This document shows positions 1 to 8,651 of a DNA stretch of 64,000 nucleotides, piece by piece (the stretch's first letter is position 1; each line of letters begins with the position of its first letter). Under the pieces are notes generated by a model, which was not told where the DNA came from, searched no databases, and saw only the letters and a program-made list of their open reading frames with translations. Source of the stretch: Gammaproteobacteria bacterium (lineage in GTDB: Bacteria > Pseudomonadota > Gammaproteobacteria > Pseudomonadales > Porticoccaceae). A program made the translations under genes and the position numbers. The stretch is taken from contig JACPPB010000009.1 in NCBI GenBank assembly GCA_016191205.1, positions 124,001 to 188,000 on the forward strand, written 5' to 3'.

Positions 1-1
1 G

Positions 2-706
2 AAGCGTTACGTCCATCTGGGCACCGGCAACTACCACGCCGGCAATGCCCGGCTCTACACCGACTACAGCCTGCTCAGCGCAAACGCCGATCTCGGCAGC
101 GACCTGCACACTTTTTTCCAGCAGTTGACGGGCATGGGGCGCGCGGAGCATGTCAAAAAGCTGTTCACCGCACCCTTTACGCTGCAAACCAAACTGCTGG
201 CGCTGATCGACCAGGAAATCCAGGTGGCGCGCGACGGCGGGGAGGCGCGCATCGTATTCAAGGCCAACGGACTCACGGACGCGAGCCTGATCCAGGCGCT
301 CTACCGGGCAAGCGCTGCGGGGGTCAAGGTCGAGCTGATCATTCGCGGCATGTGCTGTCTGCGTCCGGGTCTGCCGGGCATATCGGAAAACATCCGCGTG
401 ATTTCCGTCATTGGCCGCTTTCTCGAGCATTCGCGCGTGTATTACTTCCGCAACGGCAAGCCCGCGGTTTACTGCGCGAGCGCCGATCTCATGGAGCGCA
501 ACCTGCGCAACCGCCTCGAAATCGCCTTTCCGCTGCTTGATCCGGCGCTGGCTCAGCGCGTGATCGGGGAACTGGAGACCCTGCTCACGGATAATTGTCA
601 GAGCTGGGAGCTGCACGACGATGGATCTTATGTGCTTCGGCGGCCGCAACCTCCGGACGCCGAGTATCGCGCACAATCGAGTTTGCTGGCACGCCTGGCG
701 GATTAG
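2..706 (+). CDS. ppk: Polyphosphate kinase 1, C-terminal part (5' end outside window)
   Basis: The gene enters the window already open and supplies 234 residues up to the TAG at 704-706. It starts KRYVHLGTGNYH and continues through GEARIVFKANGLTD and VISVIGRFLEHSRVYYF, which are the conserved C1/C2 blocks of PPK1. PPK1 reversibly polymerises the gamma-phosphate of ATP into long-chain polyphosphate; the C-terminal domains carry the PLD-like fold and the phosphohistidine chemistry. The convergent neighbour is ppx, the exopolyphosphatase that degrades the product, as in many proteobacteria. Only the N-terminal half is missing, because of the window edge. Confidence 0.95.
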   Translation, partial: KRYVHLGTGNYHAGNARLYTDYSLLSANADLGSDLHTFFQQLTGMGRAEHVKKLFTAPFTLQTKLLALIDQEIQVARDGGEARIVFKANGLTDASLIQALYRASAAGVKVELIIRGMCCLRPGLPGISENIRVISVIGRFLEHSRVYYFRNGKPAVYCASADLMERNLRNRLEIAFPLLDPALAQRVIGELETLLTDNCQSWELHDDGSYVLRRPQPPDAEYRAQSSLLARLAD

Positions 707-743
707 CCTTTGATCGCGCGCCGGTCAGCGGCCACGGCCGACT

Positions 744-2264
744 TCAGGCTACCTCGATGTTGAATCCGGCCTGCGCGAGATAGGCCCGTTCCTCGCAGAG
801 CTCGGCCTGGGTCAGGGGGTGCTCCTGCAGCCAGCCGGCCGGGAAATCCAGCCGATAGCCGCGTTCCGTGGCATGGATGTCGAGGTTTGGAAGGCCATCC
901 AGGGGCGCCACATACTTGAAGGCCACGGCAAGACGCAGCAGCAGACACAAGCGCGTCAGCGTGAGGCGATCAGCGCTGCTGAAAGACGCCAGCAGATTGC
1001 CGGGAAACTTGCGGCGATGCGCCCGCACCAGGGTCGCCAGCACGGTTTGCTGATCGCGGGAAAAACCCGGCAGATCGGCGTTCTGAATGATGTATTGACC
1101 GTGTTTGTGGAATTGCGAATGGGAAATGGTCAGACCGATTTCATGCAGTTGCGCGGCCCAGCGCAACAGTTCGCGGTGCTCGGGCGTTAGTTTCCAGTCA
1201 TCGCAGAGCCGGTTGAACAGGTTGTCGGCCACTTCCTGCACCCGGCGCGCGTGCAGTTCGGGCAGCCCACTCCGGTTGAACAGCGCATTGACGGTGCGCT
1301 CACGCACATCCTCGTGTTGCAGGCGCCCGATCAGGTCGTAGATGACGCCCTCGCGCAGCGCACCGGACGAGGCGTGCATCGTGGCAATGTCGAGAGCTTC
1401 GAACACCGCGCAGGCGATGGCGACGCCGGCGGCGAATACGCTGTAACGCGCGGGCTTGAGACCGGCGATGGCGCCCAGTGCATCGACATGGCCGCAGTCG
1501 ATCAGGGCGCGGCGCAATTGTTGAAGCCCGCCGCGCGTTATCTCTCCCCGGCTCCAGCCCTGGGCGCGCAGGGTTTCAGCGATGGCGATATGGGTTCCGG
1601 AAGAGCCGACGCAGTCACCCCAGCCGCGCGCGCGAAAATCTTCGCGGATGGCGAGAACCTCCAGGTAGGCGGCCTGATACGCGCCATCAAACCGCGCTGC
1701 CGTAATGGCGCCGGTGGGGAAAAACCGCTGCTGATAGCCGACACATCCCATATGCAGGCTTTCAAGCACGCGTGTCTCGAAGCGCTCGCCGATGATAAGC
1801 TCGGTGCTGCCCCCGCCGATATCCACCACCAGCCGGGCATGATCGTCATCCGCCTCGCTGTGAGCCACGCCCAGATACACCAGGCGAGCTTCCTCGCGCC
1901 CCGACACGACTTCGATGGGATGACCGAGGATGGCCTGTGCCGGACCGATGAACGCGCGCGCATTTTTTGCCGCGCGCAGCGTGTTGGTGCCGACCACCCT
2001 GACGGTATCCGGAGTGAGGGTGTCGAGGACCTGGCGAAACCGCGCCAGGGTTTCGAGCCCGCGAGCAATGGCGGCGCCATCCAGCAAGCCCTTGCGGAGG
2101 CCCGCGGCCAACTGTACTTTTTCACCCCGTACCTCCAGGGGACGCATTTCCCCGTGGCTGACCGCGGCCACCAGCAGGTGAAAACTGTTTGACCCCAAAT
2201 CGATGGCCGCCAGCAAGGGCGTGGCAGCCGTGACGCTGGCGCTTTCGGTGGTGTTCGCGGTCAT
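744..2264 (-). CDS. ppx: Exopolyphosphatase (Ppx/GppA family)
   Basis: 506 residues with the ASKHA phosphate-binding signatures of Ppx/GppA: AIDLGSNSFHLLVA near residue 20 and VVDIGGGSTELIIG near residue 145, followed by a C-terminal HD-like helical domain (LHEIGLTISHSQFHKHG). The enzyme processively releases orthophosphate from polyphosphate ends; some family members also hydrolyse pppGpp. Length matches E. coli Ppx (513 aa). The gene is convergent with ppk, 37 bp away, and divergent from trxA. The ATG at 2264 is used because the GSN motif lies at the usual distance from it. Confidence 0.95.
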   Translation of the reverse strand: MTANTTESASVTAATPLLAAIDLGSNSFHLLVAAVSHGEMRPLEVRGEKVQLAAGLRKGLLDGAAIARGLETLARFRQVLDTLTPDTVRVVGTNTLRAAKNARAFIGPAQAILGHPIEVVSGREEARLVYLGVAHSEADDDHARLVVDIGGGSTELIIGERFETRVLESLHMGCVGYQQRFFPTGAITAARFDGAYQAAYLEVLAIREDFRARGWGDCVGSSGTHIAIAETLRAQGWSRGEITRGGLQQLRRALIDCGHVDALGAIAGLKPARYSVFAAGVAIACAVFEALDIATMHASSGALREGVIYDLIGRLQHEDVRERTVNALFNRSGLPELHARRVQEVADNLFNRLCDDWKLTPEHRELLRWAAQLHEIGLTISHSQFHKHGQYIIQNADLPGFSRDQQTVLATLVRAHRRKFPGNLLASFSSADRLTLTRLCLLLRLAVAFKYVAPLDGLPNLDIHATERGYRLDFPAGWLQEHPLTQAELCEERAYLAQAGFNIEVA

Positions 2265-2372
2265 CGCCGTCGCACGCGTGGTCGTTGCCTCTGACAGTGG
2301 ATGCTATGATCGCATTATTGTAAGGTTCGAACCTGCCGATCACCCAGTCCCTGCCCTTTGCGGAGCCCCCCG

Positions 2373-2699
2373 ATGAGCGCCAAAGTCGTCCATGTGAGCG
2401 ATGCCAGTTTTGATGTCGATGTCCTGCAAGCGAATCTCCCGGTACTCGTGGATTTCTGGGCCAGCTGGTGCGGCCCATGCAAAATGATTGCCCCCATTCT
2501 CGACGAGATCGCCGATGATTTCGCCGGGCGGCTCAAGGTCTGCAAGGTCGATGTCGATGCCAATCGCGAAATAGCCGCCAAATACAGTGTCCGTGGCATC
2601 CCGACGTTGATGCTGTTCAAAAGCGGCAATCTCAGCGATACCCGGGTGGGCGCCCTGTCCAAGGCACAATTGACGGCATTTGTTGCCGGCGCGGTTTGA
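2373..2699 (+). CDS. trxA: Thioredoxin 1
   Basis: 108 residues (E. coli TrxA 109) with the redox motif WCGPC at about residues 32-36 inside [13 protein letters not shown], and the cis-proline region RGIPTLMLF. It is a cytoplasmic general protein disulfide reductase, recycled by thioredoxin reductase. The ATG at 2373 is preferred over an in-frame TTG at 2358 because GGAG lies at a suitable distance upstream and the length then fits the family. rho follows, the common gammaproteobacterial trxA-rho order. A TATGAT hexamer at 2305-2310 is a possible -10 element. Confidence 0.96.
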   Translation: MSAKVVHVSDASFDVDVLQANLPVLVDFWASWCGPCKMIAPILDEIADDFAGRLKVCKVDVDANREIAAKYSVRGIPTLMLFKSGNLSDTRVGALSKAQLTAFVAGAV

Positions 2700-2742
2700 A
2701 CAGCTCCTGCGTACGCCGGCGCAGCGACCCAAATAATGAAGT

Positions 2743-2770
2743 TTGCTAATGGCGCGGGGCCGGGTATACT
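2743..2770 (+). promoter_or_regulatory. Candidate sigma-70 promoter of rho
   Basis: TTGCTA (2743-2748) and TATACT (2765-2770) are separated by 16 bp, in the gap between trxA and rho. That would give a rho leader of about 180 nt. Long leaders upstream of rho are known to take part in autogenous control, but no leader peptide or attenuator is obvious here. A short direct repeat, TTGACTAC, occurs twice around 2834-2855. Confidence 0.4.
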
Positions 2771-2956
2771 GCGGCGAATAACGGATCTTCGCCAAGTCTG
2801 TAGGCCGGCCCGAATCGCGCTACGAATTCCCGATTGACTACTTCCCGGTTGACTACGCCCCGCGCGATTCGCGCCCCACTTGTACCAGCTCGTACCAACC
2901 ATCCCAGCCCGCCCAGCCACCCCGGCTTTCGCAGCCACACCGACAACACCAACTCC

Positions 2957-4216
2957 ATGAATCTTACCGACCTGAAAGCAAAGCCCATCGATGAATTGCT
3001 GCAAATCGGCGCCGAGACCGGCCTCGAAAATCTCGGCCGCTCGCGCAAGCAGGACATCATTTTCACCATCCTGAAGCGCCACGCCAAAAGCGGCGAGGAT
3101 ATTTCCGGCGACGGGGTCCTGGAGATTCTGCCCGATGGTTTCGGCTTTCTGCGTTCGGCGGATTCATCCTATCTCGCCGGCCCCGACGATATTTATGTGT
3201 CGCCGAGCCAGATTCGTCGCTTCAATCTCCGTACCGGCGACAGCATCACCGGCAAGATCCGCCCACCCAAGGAAGGCGAGCGCTATTTCGCGCTTCTCAA
3301 AGTGGACGACATCAATTTCGAAAAACCGGAGAATGCGCGCAACAAGATTCTGTTTGAAAACCTGACGCCGCTGTTTCCGGACAAGCGCCTGATGCTGGAG
3401 GCCGGCAACGGCAGTTCCGAGGACCTCACCGGCCGCATCATCGATCTGATTGCCCCCATCGGCAAGGGTCAGCGCGGTTTGATCGTGGCACCGCCCAAGG
3501 CGGGCAAGACCATCATGATGCAGCATATCGCGCAGGCGATATCACGCAACAATCCCGAGGCCGTGCTGATCGTACTGCTGATCGACGAGCGCCCCGAGGA
3601 AGTGACCGAAATGCAGCGCACCGTGCGCGGCGAAGTGGTTGCGTCCACCTTCGACGAACCGCCGACCCGCCATGTGCAGGTCGCCGAGATGGTGATCGAC
3701 AAAGCCAAGCGACTGGTCGAGCACAAGAAGGACGTCGTCATTCTGCTGGATTCGGTTACCCGGCTGGCGCGCGCGTACAACACAGTGATCCCGTCATCCG
3801 GCAAAGTACTGACCGGCGGTGTCGATGCCCATGCGCTCGAAAAACCCAAGCGGTTTTTTGGCGCGGCGCGCAATATCGAGCACGGCGGCAGCCTGACCAT
3901 CATCGCCACCGCCCTGGTGGACACCGGTTCGAAAATGGACGAGGTGATCTACGAGGAATTCAAGGGCACCGGCAACATGGAGCTTCATCTCGATCGCAAG
4001 ATTGCCGAAAAGCGCATCTATCCCGCAATCAATGTGCGCCGTTCCGGCACACGCCGCGAGGAGTTGCTGATGAGCGAAGGCGAGCTGCAGCGCGTGTGGA
4101 TTTTGCGGAAATTGCTGCACGACATGGAAGATCTGTCGGCGACCGAATTCCTGGTGGACAAGCTCAAGGGCTTCAAGAGCAACAACGAGTTCTTTGACGC
4201 CATGCGGCGAAAATAG
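2957..4216 (+). CDS. rho: Transcription termination factor Rho
   Basis: 419 residues from the ATG at 2957, the same length as E. coli Rho. In order: the N-terminal helical Rho_N domain ([15 protein letters not shown]), the cold-shock-like RNA-binding domain ([17 protein letters not shown]), Walker A APPKAGKT near residue 178, Walker [14 protein letters not shown] and the Q/R-loop region. The hexameric RNA-dependent ATPase terminates untranslated transcripts. The reading frame stays open further upstream to 2834, but that extension is not conserved in Rho. A strong hairpin-T terminator follows directly. Confidence 0.97.
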   Translation: MNLTDLKAKPIDELLQIGAETGLENLGRSRKQDIIFTILKRHAKSGEDISGDGVLEILPDGFGFLRSADSSYLAGPDDIYVSPSQIRRFNLRTGDSITGKIRPPKEGERYFALLKVDDINFEKPENARNKILFENLTPLFPDKRLMLEAGNGSSEDLTGRIIDLIAPIGKGQRGLIVAPPKAGKTIMMQHIAQAISRNNPEAVLIVLLIDERPEEVTEMQRTVRGEVVASTFDEPPTRHVQVAEMVIDKAKRLVEHKKDVVILLDSVTRLARAYNTVIPSSGKVLTGGVDAHALEKPKRFFGAARNIEHGGSLTIIATALVDTGSKMDEVIYEEFKGTGNMELHLDRKIAEKRIYPAINVRRSGTRREELLMSEGELQRVWILRKLLHDMEDLSATEFLVDKLKGFKSNNEFFDAMRRK

Positions 4217-4230
4217 CGCTGCTGAAAAAA

Positions 4231-4256
4231 AAACCCGGCACTGCCGGGTTTTTTTT
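4231..4256. terminator. Bidirectional intrinsic terminator between rho and the thiolase gene
   Basis: A stem of AAACCCGGC pairs with GCCGGGTTT around a three-base loop. It is followed by T8 on the plus strand and preceded by an A9 run, so the same structure also has a U tract when read from the minus strand. It sits between the convergent ends of rho (4216) and the thiolase (4283) and probably stops transcription from both sides. Confidence 0.9.
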
Positions 4257-4282
4257 CGTCCTGATGGCGGAAAATAAAAACG

Positions 4283-5467
4283 TCAACCAATCTCGTTGCC
4301 GACAATCGACACGAAGCTGACGCAGCGGCCGGGCTGGCCGCCGAGATTGTGCGTGAGGCCCAGTTTCGGATTGGCGATCTGGCGCGGACCCGCCTCGCCG
4401 CGCAGTTGCAGCCACATTTCGTACATCATCCGCAGCCCGCTGGCGCCGATGGGGTGGCCGAAACTCTTGAGCCCACCGTCGGGATTGATCGGCTGCGCGC
4501 CATCGCCGTCGAAGCGGCCTTCCAGCACATCGCGCCAGCCTTCGCCGCGCTCGGAAAACCCCATGTCTTCCATCAGCACCAGCTCGGTGGCGGTGAAGCA
4601 GTCGTGGACTTCGGCCATGCTGATCTGTTCGCGCGGATTGGTGATGCCCGCCTGCTTGTAGGCGTCCTGGGCGGACACGACCACTTCCTGGAAAGTGGTG
4701 AAATCGTAGTCGCCGCTGATGAACCCTTCGTTGGGGCCGGCGGCGATCGAGAAGGCCTTGAGGTAGATCGGCCGGTCGGTGTATTTGTGGGCGTCCTCCG
4801 CCCGGCACAGGATGGCGGCGGCGGCGCCATCGGCCACGCCGGAACAGTCGAATACGCCAAACATGCCCGCTACGCGCGGCGACTTGCAAATGGTGTCCAT
4901 GGACACTTCCTTGCGGAATTGTGCCTTGGGATTCTTGGCGCCGGCGACATGATTCTTCCAGGCGATACGGGACAGCACGTCCTTGAGCTGGCCTTCATCG
5001 ACGCCGTACTTCTTGCAGTAGGCCGGTGCCAGCAGGGAAAACATGGCGGGCGCGGTCATGCTGGACTCGGTGCCGTCGCCCGCGGGCGACGGCACTACCA
5101 GACCGGAGTAACCGCCGTCCTTGAGTTTTTCCACGCCCACCGCCATGACCAGGTCGTAGGCCCCGCTGGCCACTGCGTAGGCGGCGTTGCGAATGGCCTC
5201 GCTGCCGGTCGCGCACATGTTTTCCAGGCGCGTCACCGGTTTGTAGGGCGTTTTCAGGGCTTCGGAGAACACCAGGCCGGAGACGCCGCTCGCAAAGGTG
5301 CCGAGCCAATAGGCATCGACGTCGTTGGGCTCGACGCCCGCCGACTTGTACGCATCGGTGGCCGCCTCGATCAGCATGTCGGAGGCGTCCCGATCCCAGT
5401 GTTCGCCGAACTGTGTACACGCCATGCCGACGATGGCGACTTGATCCTTGATACCGTTACTTGCCAT
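4283..5467 (-). CDS. Thiolase (SCP-x/lipid-transfer type acetyl-CoA acetyltransferase)
   Basis: 394 residues from the ATG at 5467 (MASNGIKDQVAIVGM). The thiolase catalytic set is present: nucleophilic Cys in NMCATGSEA near residue 86, HDCF near 290 and GHPIGASG near 340, so it should be active. SCP-x type thiolases cleave or condense acyl-CoA thioesters, often of branched or ring-derived acids. The upstream HMGCS-like/DUF35 gene ends 11 bp before this start, so the two are almost certainly co-translated; DUF35 proteins are known partners of thiolases of this type. The frame continues upstream to 5914, but that part only shadows the neighbouring gene. Confidence 0.9.
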   Translation of the reverse strand: MASNGIKDQVAIVGMACTQFGEHWDRDASDMLIEAATDAYKSAGVEPNDVDAYWLGTFASGVSGLVFSEALKTPYKPVTRLENMCATGSEAIRNAAYAVASGAYDLVMAVGVEKLKDGGYSGLVVPSPAGDGTESSMTAPAMFSLLAPAYCKKYGVDEGQLKDVLSRIAWKNHVAGAKNPKAQFRKEVSMDTICKSPRVAGMFGVFDCSGVADGAAAAILCRAEDAHKYTDRPIYLKAFSIAAGPNEGFISGDYDFTTFQEVVVSAQDAYKQAGITNPREQISMAEVHDCFTATELVLMEDMGFSERGEGWRDVLEGRFDGDGAQPINPDGGLKSFGHPIGASGLRMMYEMWLQLRGEAGPRQIANPKLGLTHNLGGQPGRCVSFVSIVGNEIG

Positions 5468-5478
5468 GGCACATACCC

Positions 5479-6861
5479 CTAGCGCACCGGGCGCGCTTTC
5501 CAGAAATAGTTGTGGACGCCTTCGCCGGTATAGAACCGGCGGAAGGTCATTTCGAGCTGGTCGCCAATGCCGACCTCCTTGGGATCGGCATCGGCCAGTT
5601 CGCAGGCCATGCGGCCGCCGCAGCCGAAATCCACCACGGTGGAAATCACCGGCGGTTGCAGGCTGTAGGCGAGATGGTCGAGGGTGAAGGTGGTGATGCT
5701 GCAAGGCTGGTGGGCAAAGGGCTCTTCTTTCATGTTGTCCACCGCGCCGCATTTCACGCACACCCGCTGCGGCGGCAGATAACCCTGGTTGCACTGCACG
5801 CACCGGGAGCCGTGGAACGCGTATTTCCAGCGCTCGTGCCGTTTCATCACCGGTGCCGCAGGTCGGCTGGGGTCCGGCCGCCGCGGCGGCTCGAAAGGCA
5901 GAATGCCGCGCCATTTGAGGTAATTGTTGTAGGGCAGATCGGTGCGCTTGGAGGCGAGCCAGTGAGCGACGCTGCGCGCGGGGCGTCCGGACGCGATGCG
6001 ATCGGTGACTTCAAACACCAGGGCGTCGCAACCGTCGGCCGTGGACAGTACCAGGATGCGGTCGCCCGGCTTGGCGGTATCCAGAACCTGGGCGAGCAGC
6101 AAGCCGGCGTGGGCGGCGCCGGTGCGTCCGAGGTTATCGACCAGCGGATCGGCCAGCTGTTCGGACTTGAGACCGAGCGCGCGGGGAATGTCGGCCACGT
6201 CGCGGCGGTTGGTGGCGTCCAGCACCACCTTGGCGAGGGACGCGGGCTCGACGCCGGCGTTGCTCAGTGCGCGCTTGGCGGTGTCGACACTCACCGGCCC
6301 CAGGATTTCGATCCCGAAACGCTCCTCCCACTGCCGGGCGAAGGGATCGCCCGGCAGGCGCCACACGTCCAGCACTTCCGCGGTGGTCGAGGCGCTGCCC
6401 AGCAGGCGGGCGATGGCCTCATCCCCGGCGCCGGTGACAAAAGCGACCGCGGCATCGCCGCTCTCCCGCTCGCGGGCGCCACCCGGCGCGCCGACCACCA
6501 CGTCGCTGGCGCACACCAGCGTGGTGCGCCCGGCGTGGCCCAGTTCGCTCGCCAGCAACAGACCCGCGAGTCCCATGCGGCTGTTGCCGCCCAGCTCGAG
6601 AGAGCGGGTCTGCGCCGGCAGGTCGAGCGCTGCGGAAATCGCCGCGGCATTGAGTTTTTCCGCGTAGGGCGGACTGGTGGTGGCAAACATCAGGGTGTCC
6701 ACTGCGGCGCCGCCGAGGGCCTGACGGCCGGCCTCCACCGCCATGGAGACCGAGTCTTCGTCATAACTGGCGATGGCGCGTTCGCCGCGACCGATGCCGG
6801 CCGCCTGGCGGTCGAGTCGAAAGTAAGGAATATAGGAACCGTACCGCAAAATACCGGACAA
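5479..6861 (-). CDS. HMG-CoA-synthase-like domain fused to a DUF35 Zn-ribbon/OB-fold domain
   Basis: 460 residues starting at a TTG (6859-6861) that has AGGAGG six bases upstream. Residues 1 to about 300 follow the HMG-CoA synthase fold (YGSYIPYFRL, TSPPYAEKLNAAAISAAL). Residues from about 340 form a DUF35 domain: rubredoxin-like CVQC...CVKCG, then the OB fold. The usual HMGCS catalytic residues appear to be missing: the FACKAGT cysteine position reads LGGNSRMG, and the Glu and His positions also differ. That suggests a structural or substrate-channelling role for its thiolase partner (4283-5467). In archaea, separate thiolase, DUF35 and HMGCS proteins form one complex; here two are fused. 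Function and substrate are inferred. Confidence 0.8.
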   Translation of the reverse strand: MSGILRYGSYIPYFRLDRQAAGIGRGERAIASYDEDSVSMAVEAGRQALGGAAVDTLMFATTSPPYAEKLNAAAISAALDLPAQTRSLELGGNSRMGLAGLLLASELGHAGRTTLVCASDVVVGAPGGARERESGDAAVAFVTGAGDEAIARLLGSASTTAEVLDVWRLPGDPFARQWEERFGIEILGPVSVDTAKRALSNAGVEPASLAKVVLDATNRRDVADIPRALGLKSEQLADPLVDNLGRTGAAHAGLLLAQVLDTAKPGDRILVLSTADGCDALVFEVTDRIASGRPARSVAHWLASKRTDLPYNNYLKWRGILPFEPPRRPDPSRPAAPVMKRHERWKYAFHGSRCVQCNQGYLPPQRVCVKCGAVDNMKEEPFAHQPCSITTFTLDHLAYSLQPPVISTVVDFGCGGRMACELADADPKEVGIGDQLEMTFRRFYTGEGVHNYFWKARPVR

Positions 6862-6982
6862 ACCACACCTCCTGGTTCGGGAGCCGGCGCGCTGGGCTCC
6901 GGCGGCGACATCATTGATTGGCTGTTTTCGTTGTTATCGGAGCCTGCCCAATCCCGTCAGGACCGCGGGCAAGCCTTGCGAT

Positions 6983-8485
6983 TCAGGCTATCACATATTC
7001 CTGCAACTTCGGGTCCCGCAAGTCGGCGCGGAACCTGGTCGCGGTCCAGGGCCAGGAGCCTGGCACCCCTTTCTCGTCCAGGTACCAGCTCTTGCAACCG
7101 GTGGCCCACACCGTGTCCTTCATGTTCGCCAGCATCTCGGCATTGAAGCGCAGGGTCGCATCTTCACGGGGATAAACCTGCTCGAACTTGCGCTCCGCCC
7201 ACAGGTTGACGAACTTCATGATGTATTCGCTCTGGGTCTCGGCGATGGAAGCCAGCGAAAAATTACCCACCGGGCTGTGCGGACCCATCACCATGAAGAA
7301 GTTGGGGAAGTTGGGCATGGCCACGGTGCGATAGCCGCGCGGACCGTCCTGCCAGGCAGCGTCCAGGGTGACGCCGTGCGCGCCGGTCATGGTCATCGGC
7401 AACATGTATTCGTTGGCGTGAAAGCCGGTGGCCAGCGCGATGATGTCCAGTTCATGAAGTTTGCCATCCGTGGTGACGATGCCCCTGGGCTCGACGTGGT
7501 CGATGCCCGCACGCACGAGCGCGGCGTTGGGGCGCTGAATGGCGGGATAAAACTCCGAGGACATCACCAGCCGTTTGCACATCGGCGTGTAATCGGGGGT
7601 CAGTTTGGCGCGCAGATCGGCGTCCTTCACGCTGTCGAGGTTCCAGCGGCACAGTTTGGCGACCATGCGCCGGGAGGCGTTGTCCTTGATGATGCCGCGA
7701 CCCAGCACCTGCTCCATGAGAAACCGGTAGCCGTTGTAATACAGTTTGGAAAGGATGGGCAGTTTCCCCGTCAGCCAATGGCCGAAGCCGGAATATTTCC
7801 GGTTCGGGATCGGCAGCACCCACTGCGGGGTGCGTTGGAAGGAAATCACCTTGCTGCACACGTCGGTGAGCGGCTTGATCATTTGGATGCCGGTGGAACC
7901 GTTGCCGATGACGCCCACCCGCTCGCCGGCCAGTTCCAGGGTGTGATCCCAGCGGGCGGAATGCACCACCTGCCCGGCGAAGGAGTCCAGGCCCGGAATA
8001 TCCGGATACTTGGGCCGCACCAGGATGCCGCAGGCGGCGATCAGGATGTCGCACTCGAGCTGCCCGCTGGCGCCGTTGGCCGTGGCGACATCCAGTTTCC
8101 AGCCGCCGCCGGTCCATTCCGCGTGCCGGGTCTCGGTGTTGAAGCGGATGCGCTCGAAGACCTGGTACTTGCGCGCCATGCGCTCGAAGTACCGGCGGAT
8201 TTCTTCGCCACCGCAAAACCGGTGGCTCCAGCGCGAGCTGGGTTCGAAGCTGTACTGGTAGTAATGCGAGGGTACGTCGCAGCGCAGCCCCGGGTACTGG
8301 TTGTAGTGCCAAGTGCCGCCGCAGCGATCGGCTTTTTCCAGCACGATCAGGTCGTCGTAGCCGGCGGCCATCAGCCGCATTCCCATGCAGATCCCCGACA
8401 GCCCGGCGCCGACCACGATCACGCGCGGCTTGCGTTTGCCCGCCGCCAGGGTCTCCAGAATTTTGCCGCTTTCGCTGATGCCCAT
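6983..8485 (-). CDS. Flavoprotein Baeyer-Villiger monooxygenase
   Basis: 500 residues with two Rossmann motifs (GAGLSG near residue 26 for FAD; GNGSTG near 193 for NADPH). Between them is the class B fingerprint FAGQVVHSARWD near residue 167, a full match to the BVMO consensus FxGxxxHxxxW[PD]. BVMOs insert one oxygen next to a ketone, giving esters or lactones; typical substrates are cyclic ketones, steroids and terpenoids. It lies on the same strand as, and 121 bp upstream of, the HMGCS-like/DUF35-thiolase pair, so a joint catabolic role is plausible. An 18-bp palindrome (8563-8580) lies upstream. The exact substrate is unknown. Confidence 0.9.
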   Translation of the reverse strand: MGISESGKILETLAAGKRKPRVIVVGAGLSGICMGMRLMAAGYDDLIVLEKADRCGGTWHYNQYPGLRCDVPSHYYQYSFEPSSRWSHRFCGGEEIRRYFERMARKYQVFERIRFNTETRHAEWTGGGWKLDVATANGASGQLECDILIAACGILVRPKYPDIPGLDSFAGQVVHSARWDHTLELAGERVGVIGNGSTGIQMIKPLTDVCSKVISFQRTPQWVLPIPNRKYSGFGHWLTGKLPILSKLYYNGYRFLMEQVLGRGIIKDNASRRMVAKLCRWNLDSVKDADLRAKLTPDYTPMCKRLVMSSEFYPAIQRPNAALVRAGIDHVEPRGIVTTDGKLHELDIIALATGFHANEYMLPMTMTGAHGVTLDAAWQDGPRGYRTVAMPNFPNFFMVMGPHSPVGNFSLASIAETQSEYIMKFVNLWAERKFEQVYPREDATLRFNAEMLANMKDTVWATGCKSWYLDEKGVPGSWPWTATRFRADLRDPKLQEYVIA

Positions 8486-8562
8486 GGGTCGTAGACCTGT
8501 TTTCCCCGCGAAGCTGCCAAGGAGCGCGCGTCGACATCCCGGGAGGTGGTGCCGGCACGTGG

Positions 8563-8580
8563 TGTTACCAGTCGGTAACA
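8563..8580. promoter_or_regulatory. TetR-type operator candidate upstream of the BVMO gene
   Basis: TGTTACCAGTCGGTAACA has two perfect 7-bp half-sites (TGTTACC/GGTAACA) around AGTC, 77 bp before the BVMO start. TTACC-N4-GGTAA palindromes are typical of TetR-family operators. No TetR gene is visible in the window, so the regulator would be encoded elsewhere. Confidence 0.5.
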
Positions 8581-8651
8581 GGAAGTCTTGCGCAAGCCCC
8601 GGAGGGAGTCAAGATCGATTGCCGCGCGGCACCGCGCGGTCGCGAATTCCG

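Noticed and set aside
4283-5914. Longer version of the thiolase beginning at 5914
   Set aside because: The extra 149 residues are Arg/Ala-rich and overlap the DUF35 coding region out of frame; the ATG at 5467 gives the normal thiolase N-terminus.
5479-6861. Calling the HMGCS-like protein a functional hydroxymethylglutaryl-CoA synthase of a mevalonate pathway
   Set aside because: The catalytic residues look absent, ispE shows that the MEP pathway is used, and no HMG-CoA reductase gene is present in the window.
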